Part shown: positions 62,388 to 64,000 of the stretch, piece by piece
Numbering within the stretch: the first letter of the stretch is position 1
How the letters are laid out: each line of letters begins with the position of its first letter
DNA from: Variovorax atrisoli 110B
GTDB lineage: Bacteria > Pseudomonadota > Gammaproteobacteria > Burkholderiales > Burkholderiaceae_C
Direction of reading: 5' to 3'
Assembly (NCBI RefSeq): GCF_000382045.1
Contig: NZ_KB907454.1
Span: 342,259-406,258, forward strand
Length of the DNA: 64,000 nt
Translations under genes and position numbers: made by a program
Notes under the pieces: model-generated
Database searches by the model: none
What the model was told of the DNA's origin: nothing
Seen by the model: the letters and a program-made list of their open reading frames with translations, nothing else

Positions 62388-62933
62388 TCAGCGTGGTCCA
62401 AACATGACATCGGGGCGCAGCGCGTATTTGATGCCCTTCAGGACCTCGGCACCCTCGTGTATCAGGCCATGTTCAAAGACCAAGGCTTGCCCCATACTGC
62501 CCATGACCTTTGCGCCTTCAAATCGAGTCGAGCCTCCTTCGTAGTCAGAGTTCAAATAAACCATGAATGTTAGGAGACTGATATCCCCGTTCGGCCGATG
62601 AAATGGAGCGTCTGAGTGCCATTTGAAGCGCTGGCCCGGGCTATAGCGATAAAGGCGAAAGCGTTCGTTTAGACCGATCGCTTTGCGCCCGTTTATCGCG
62701 CCGGGAATCATGCCTCGGGCACGCAGCCAGAGCGACTCTGAGAGTGCCGAATCATCAAAGACGTAGCGGTCGTTGTCTCGTGTCGCGGTGTCCACCTGCG
62801 TGCCGCGAGCCGTGATGATGGGAGCCGCCTCGAACCCATTTTCTTCACCTCGCCGAACAAGGGCCTCGCATTCGGCCAGGTCGACCAACCGGTCGATTAC
62901 GAAAATCCCACTGGCTACATCGATTCGGTTCAT
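62388..62933 (-). CDS. 2-oxoglutarate/Fe(II)-dependent dioxygenase (prolyl 4-hydroxylase-like)
   Basis: A 181-residue double-stranded beta-helix oxygenase. Fe ligands His106 and Asp108 lie in FKWHSDAPFH, the distal His159 in LIHEGAEVLKGIKYALRPDV, with Lys169 or Arg173 as 2-oxoglutarate carboxylate contact. LLTFMVYLNSDYEGGSTRFE is the family's central strand pair. It would hydroxylate a protein or small-molecule substrate. The gene is complete: its stop lies 5 bases from the IS5 target duplication, so the insertion removed only downstream sequence. ATG 62933 is used; an in-frame TTG at 62945 is possible. Confidence 0.88.
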   Translation of the reverse strand: MNRIDVASGIFVIDRLVDLAECEALVRRGEENGFEAAPIITARGTQVDTATRDNDRYVFDDSALSESLWLRARGMIPGAINGRKAIGLNERFRLYRYSPGQRFKWHSDAPFHRPNGDISLLTFMVYLNSDYEGGSTRFEGAKVMGSMGQALVFEHGLIHEGAEVLKGIKYALRPDVMFGPR

Positions 62934-62945
62934 GCGATACGTCAA

Positions 62946-63120
62946 GGTTTAAGAGCATGTGAATCCTGCAACAAAGGCGGATGACCGCTCCTGGCCGACT
63001 GTAGCCGGTCGCGACAGCATCGTGAACGGGCCCAAACCGGCTGTGCGGATTTCTCCAAACCTGACCCTCAAATTGGCGCGATGCAAGCGGACTTTGGCCG
63101 CGACCGGTAAAGACGGCGGG
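62946..63120. other. Short intergenic region downstream of the hypothetical gene
   Basis: About 175 bases between the oxygenase start and the 63.1-kb gene's stop. It contains GACCGCTCCTGGCCGACTG, a type of dispersed intergenic sequence seen in many beta- and gammaproteobacteria, but no gene or clear terminator. Confidence 0.35.
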
Positions 63121-63564
63121 CTACGGTTGGTCCCCAGCCGTCGGGTCTCCCAGCCACCATCGCATGGTGCGCGCGGCAGCAATCTCGCCGTCACTCAGGC
63201 CTTCAGTCGCTTGCACAGATGCGAGCGCATCGATTGCCGCCTGCTTCCCAAGCACTCGGGCGAAATACTGGGGAAGTTGCTCGACGCTGAGGTCGTAGCT
63301 TGGCAGAGACGCTCGCATGCACTCGACCAAGTCAAATTCCTTGGTCGGCTCTGCTGTATCGAGCAATCTGCCAGCCAGCTCTTGCCGCTGAGACCGAAAT
63401 TCTTTGGGCGCACCCTCGACGAAGACCGCGAACAGGCCTGCAAAAACCTCAGCGGGTGCACACCGGCTCAGCCGCGACCTGAGAAAAGCGAGTTGCTGGG
63501 GGTTGTCCGCTCCGAAGCGGTCTGCCGACTGGAGCACGGCAGCAAGAACGTCATCACGTTTCAT
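63121..63564 (-). CDS. Hypothetical protein
   Basis: A 147-residue protein beginning MKRDDVLAAVLQSADRFGAD. It is helical, with RLSRCAPAEVFAGLFAVFVE and EFDLVECMRASLPSYDLSVE, and contains no signal peptide or known motif. The C-terminal AIDALASVQATEGLSDGEIA stretch resembles helical repeat edges but no family is recognised. It lies 40 bases downstream of the DUF3658 gene on the same strand, so the two are probably co-transcribed. Confidence 0.65.
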   Translation of the reverse strand: MKRDDVLAAVLQSADRFGADNPQQLAFLRSRLSRCAPAEVFAGLFAVFVEGAPKEFRSQRQELAGRLLDTAEPTKEFDLVECMRASLPSYDLSVEQLPQYFARVLGKQAAIDALASVQATEGLSDGEIAAARTMRWWLGDPTAGDQP

Positions 63565-63604
63565 TGGCCGCCCTTCAACTTCCGGTTATGGCCGCATTCT
63601 GCCG

Positions 63605-63904
63605 TCAGGCAGATGTTCGCCGTATCTCGCTAAATCGCATTCGCCGAAGGTCGCCCTGCGATTCAAGTTGACCGGATTCGACAAGCAGCCTGACCCGCTT
63701 CGCGAAGAAGGCGTCGGGAACCCCGCTTGGGAGGTCCCGCGTCGACAGCATCGCCATCCCGACCACGCGTGCGACCTTCCTCCAATCGTCGGAGACTTGC
63801 GAAAGAAGTGCCGTATCGACAAGCGCAAGTTCAGCTTGAGACAGCTTTGCAACCCGTGCGCCCTCTGCGGGCGAAAGCTCAGTGTTGTAAATTTCTTCGT
63901 TCAC
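63605..63904 (-). CDS. DUF3658-type protein
   Basis: A 99-residue protein starting at GTG 63904. The segment WRKVARVVGMAMLSTRDLPS and VRLLVESGQLESQGDLRRMR followed by FSEIRR matches the DUF3658 domain, which is often the C-terminal half of longer two-domain (DUF1835/DUF3658) proteins. Here the preceding region is only about 30 residues. A longer gene extending past the window edge is possible, but the upstream frame is closed. Function unknown; occurrence with the hypothetical gene downstream is the only context. Confidence 0.65.
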   Translation of the reverse strand: MNEEIYNTELSPAEGARVAKLSQAELALVDTALLSQVSDDWRKVARVVGMAMLSTRDLPSGVPDAFFAKRVRLLVESGQLESQGDLRRMRFSEIRRTSA

Positions 63905-64000
63905 GGAGCTACCTGCAATGTCGTAGAAGCCCTCGGAGTCAAATCGGCAGCACCATTTGACGTGAGACCAAGTGCCCGTTGAGTTGGCCTCAACGACTCC

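Noticed and set aside
62946..63120. Possible small gene in the 62.95-63.12 kb gap
   Set aside because: No frame has both a start with a ribosome-binding site and similarity; the sequence resembles dispersed intergenic repeats.

Overview
The window is GC-rich and coding-dense. Its gene content points to a betaproteobacterium of the Burkholderiales, most like Variovorax and other Comamonadaceae. The main clues are five orphan Bug-type (tripartite tricarboxylate transporter) binding proteins, tandem beta-class glutathione transferases, aromatic-catabolism enzymes, and Comamonadaceae-style IclR, GlxA and WYL regulators. This taxonomic call is an inference from gene content, not from a marker gene.

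Layout. (1) 1-18.9 kb is a catabolic locus. A minus-strand run of twelve genes from a Bug receptor (start 13003) to a nitroreductase (stop 760) has short gaps and one 4-bp overlap. It encodes a flavin hydroxylase, a VOC dioxygenase-like protein, an alpha/beta hydrolase, a ThDP enzyme, an atypical SDR, two aldehyde dehydrogenases and accessory proteins. The set fits hydroxylation, ring cleavage, hydrolysis and aldehyde oxidation of an aromatic or similar carboxylate. Divergent from it lie two glutathione transferases and three more Bug receptors, closed by an IclR regulator. (2) 18.9-30.2 kb is a decayed mobile element. It holds a broken nikR, a relaxase and MobC with an IncP-like nic sequence upstream, an HTH protein, a frameshifted DUF2958 gene, ArdC, a zinc-ribbon-like protein and RadC. 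Three of these genes carry the same structured 5' leader, which resembles the published radC RNA class. A chemoreceptor, IS3 debris and a DUF1016 fragment follow. (3) 30.2-43 kb is chromosomal-type: a complete RND efflux operon, a frameshifted XRE-cupin regulator, a WYL regulator with a VOC protein, a GlxA regulator, and an isonitrile-hydratase-like / Bug / aminotransferase operon. (4) 43-53.5 kb is an island bounded by two IS21 remnants. It carries candidate orphan immunity-type proteins (SUKH-ankyrin, LRR-DUF1963, a beta-propeller, small and secreted proteins) plus IS5, IS110 and IS3 scars and an IclR pseudogene. (5) 53.3-61.1 kb is a LysR-controlled cluster: deacylase, MFS transporter, LivK-type binding protein, MIO-type aromatic amino acid lyase and a kynurenine-formamidase-like hydrolase. 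A 12-copy hexanucleotide repeat sits just upstream of the binding-protein gene. (6) 61.2-64 kb has one intact IS5 element with a target duplication, a 2-oxoglutarate oxygenase and two small genes including a DUF3658 protein.

The most notable observations are the covarying leader RNAs with possible mutually exclusive hairpins, the SDR lacking the YxxxK catalytic pair, the MIO lyase with alanines at the substrate-selecting positions, the hexamer tract, and the IS21-bounded immunity-type island. Several genes differ from intact versions by a single frameshift; decay or sequencing error cannot be told apart from this sequence alone.
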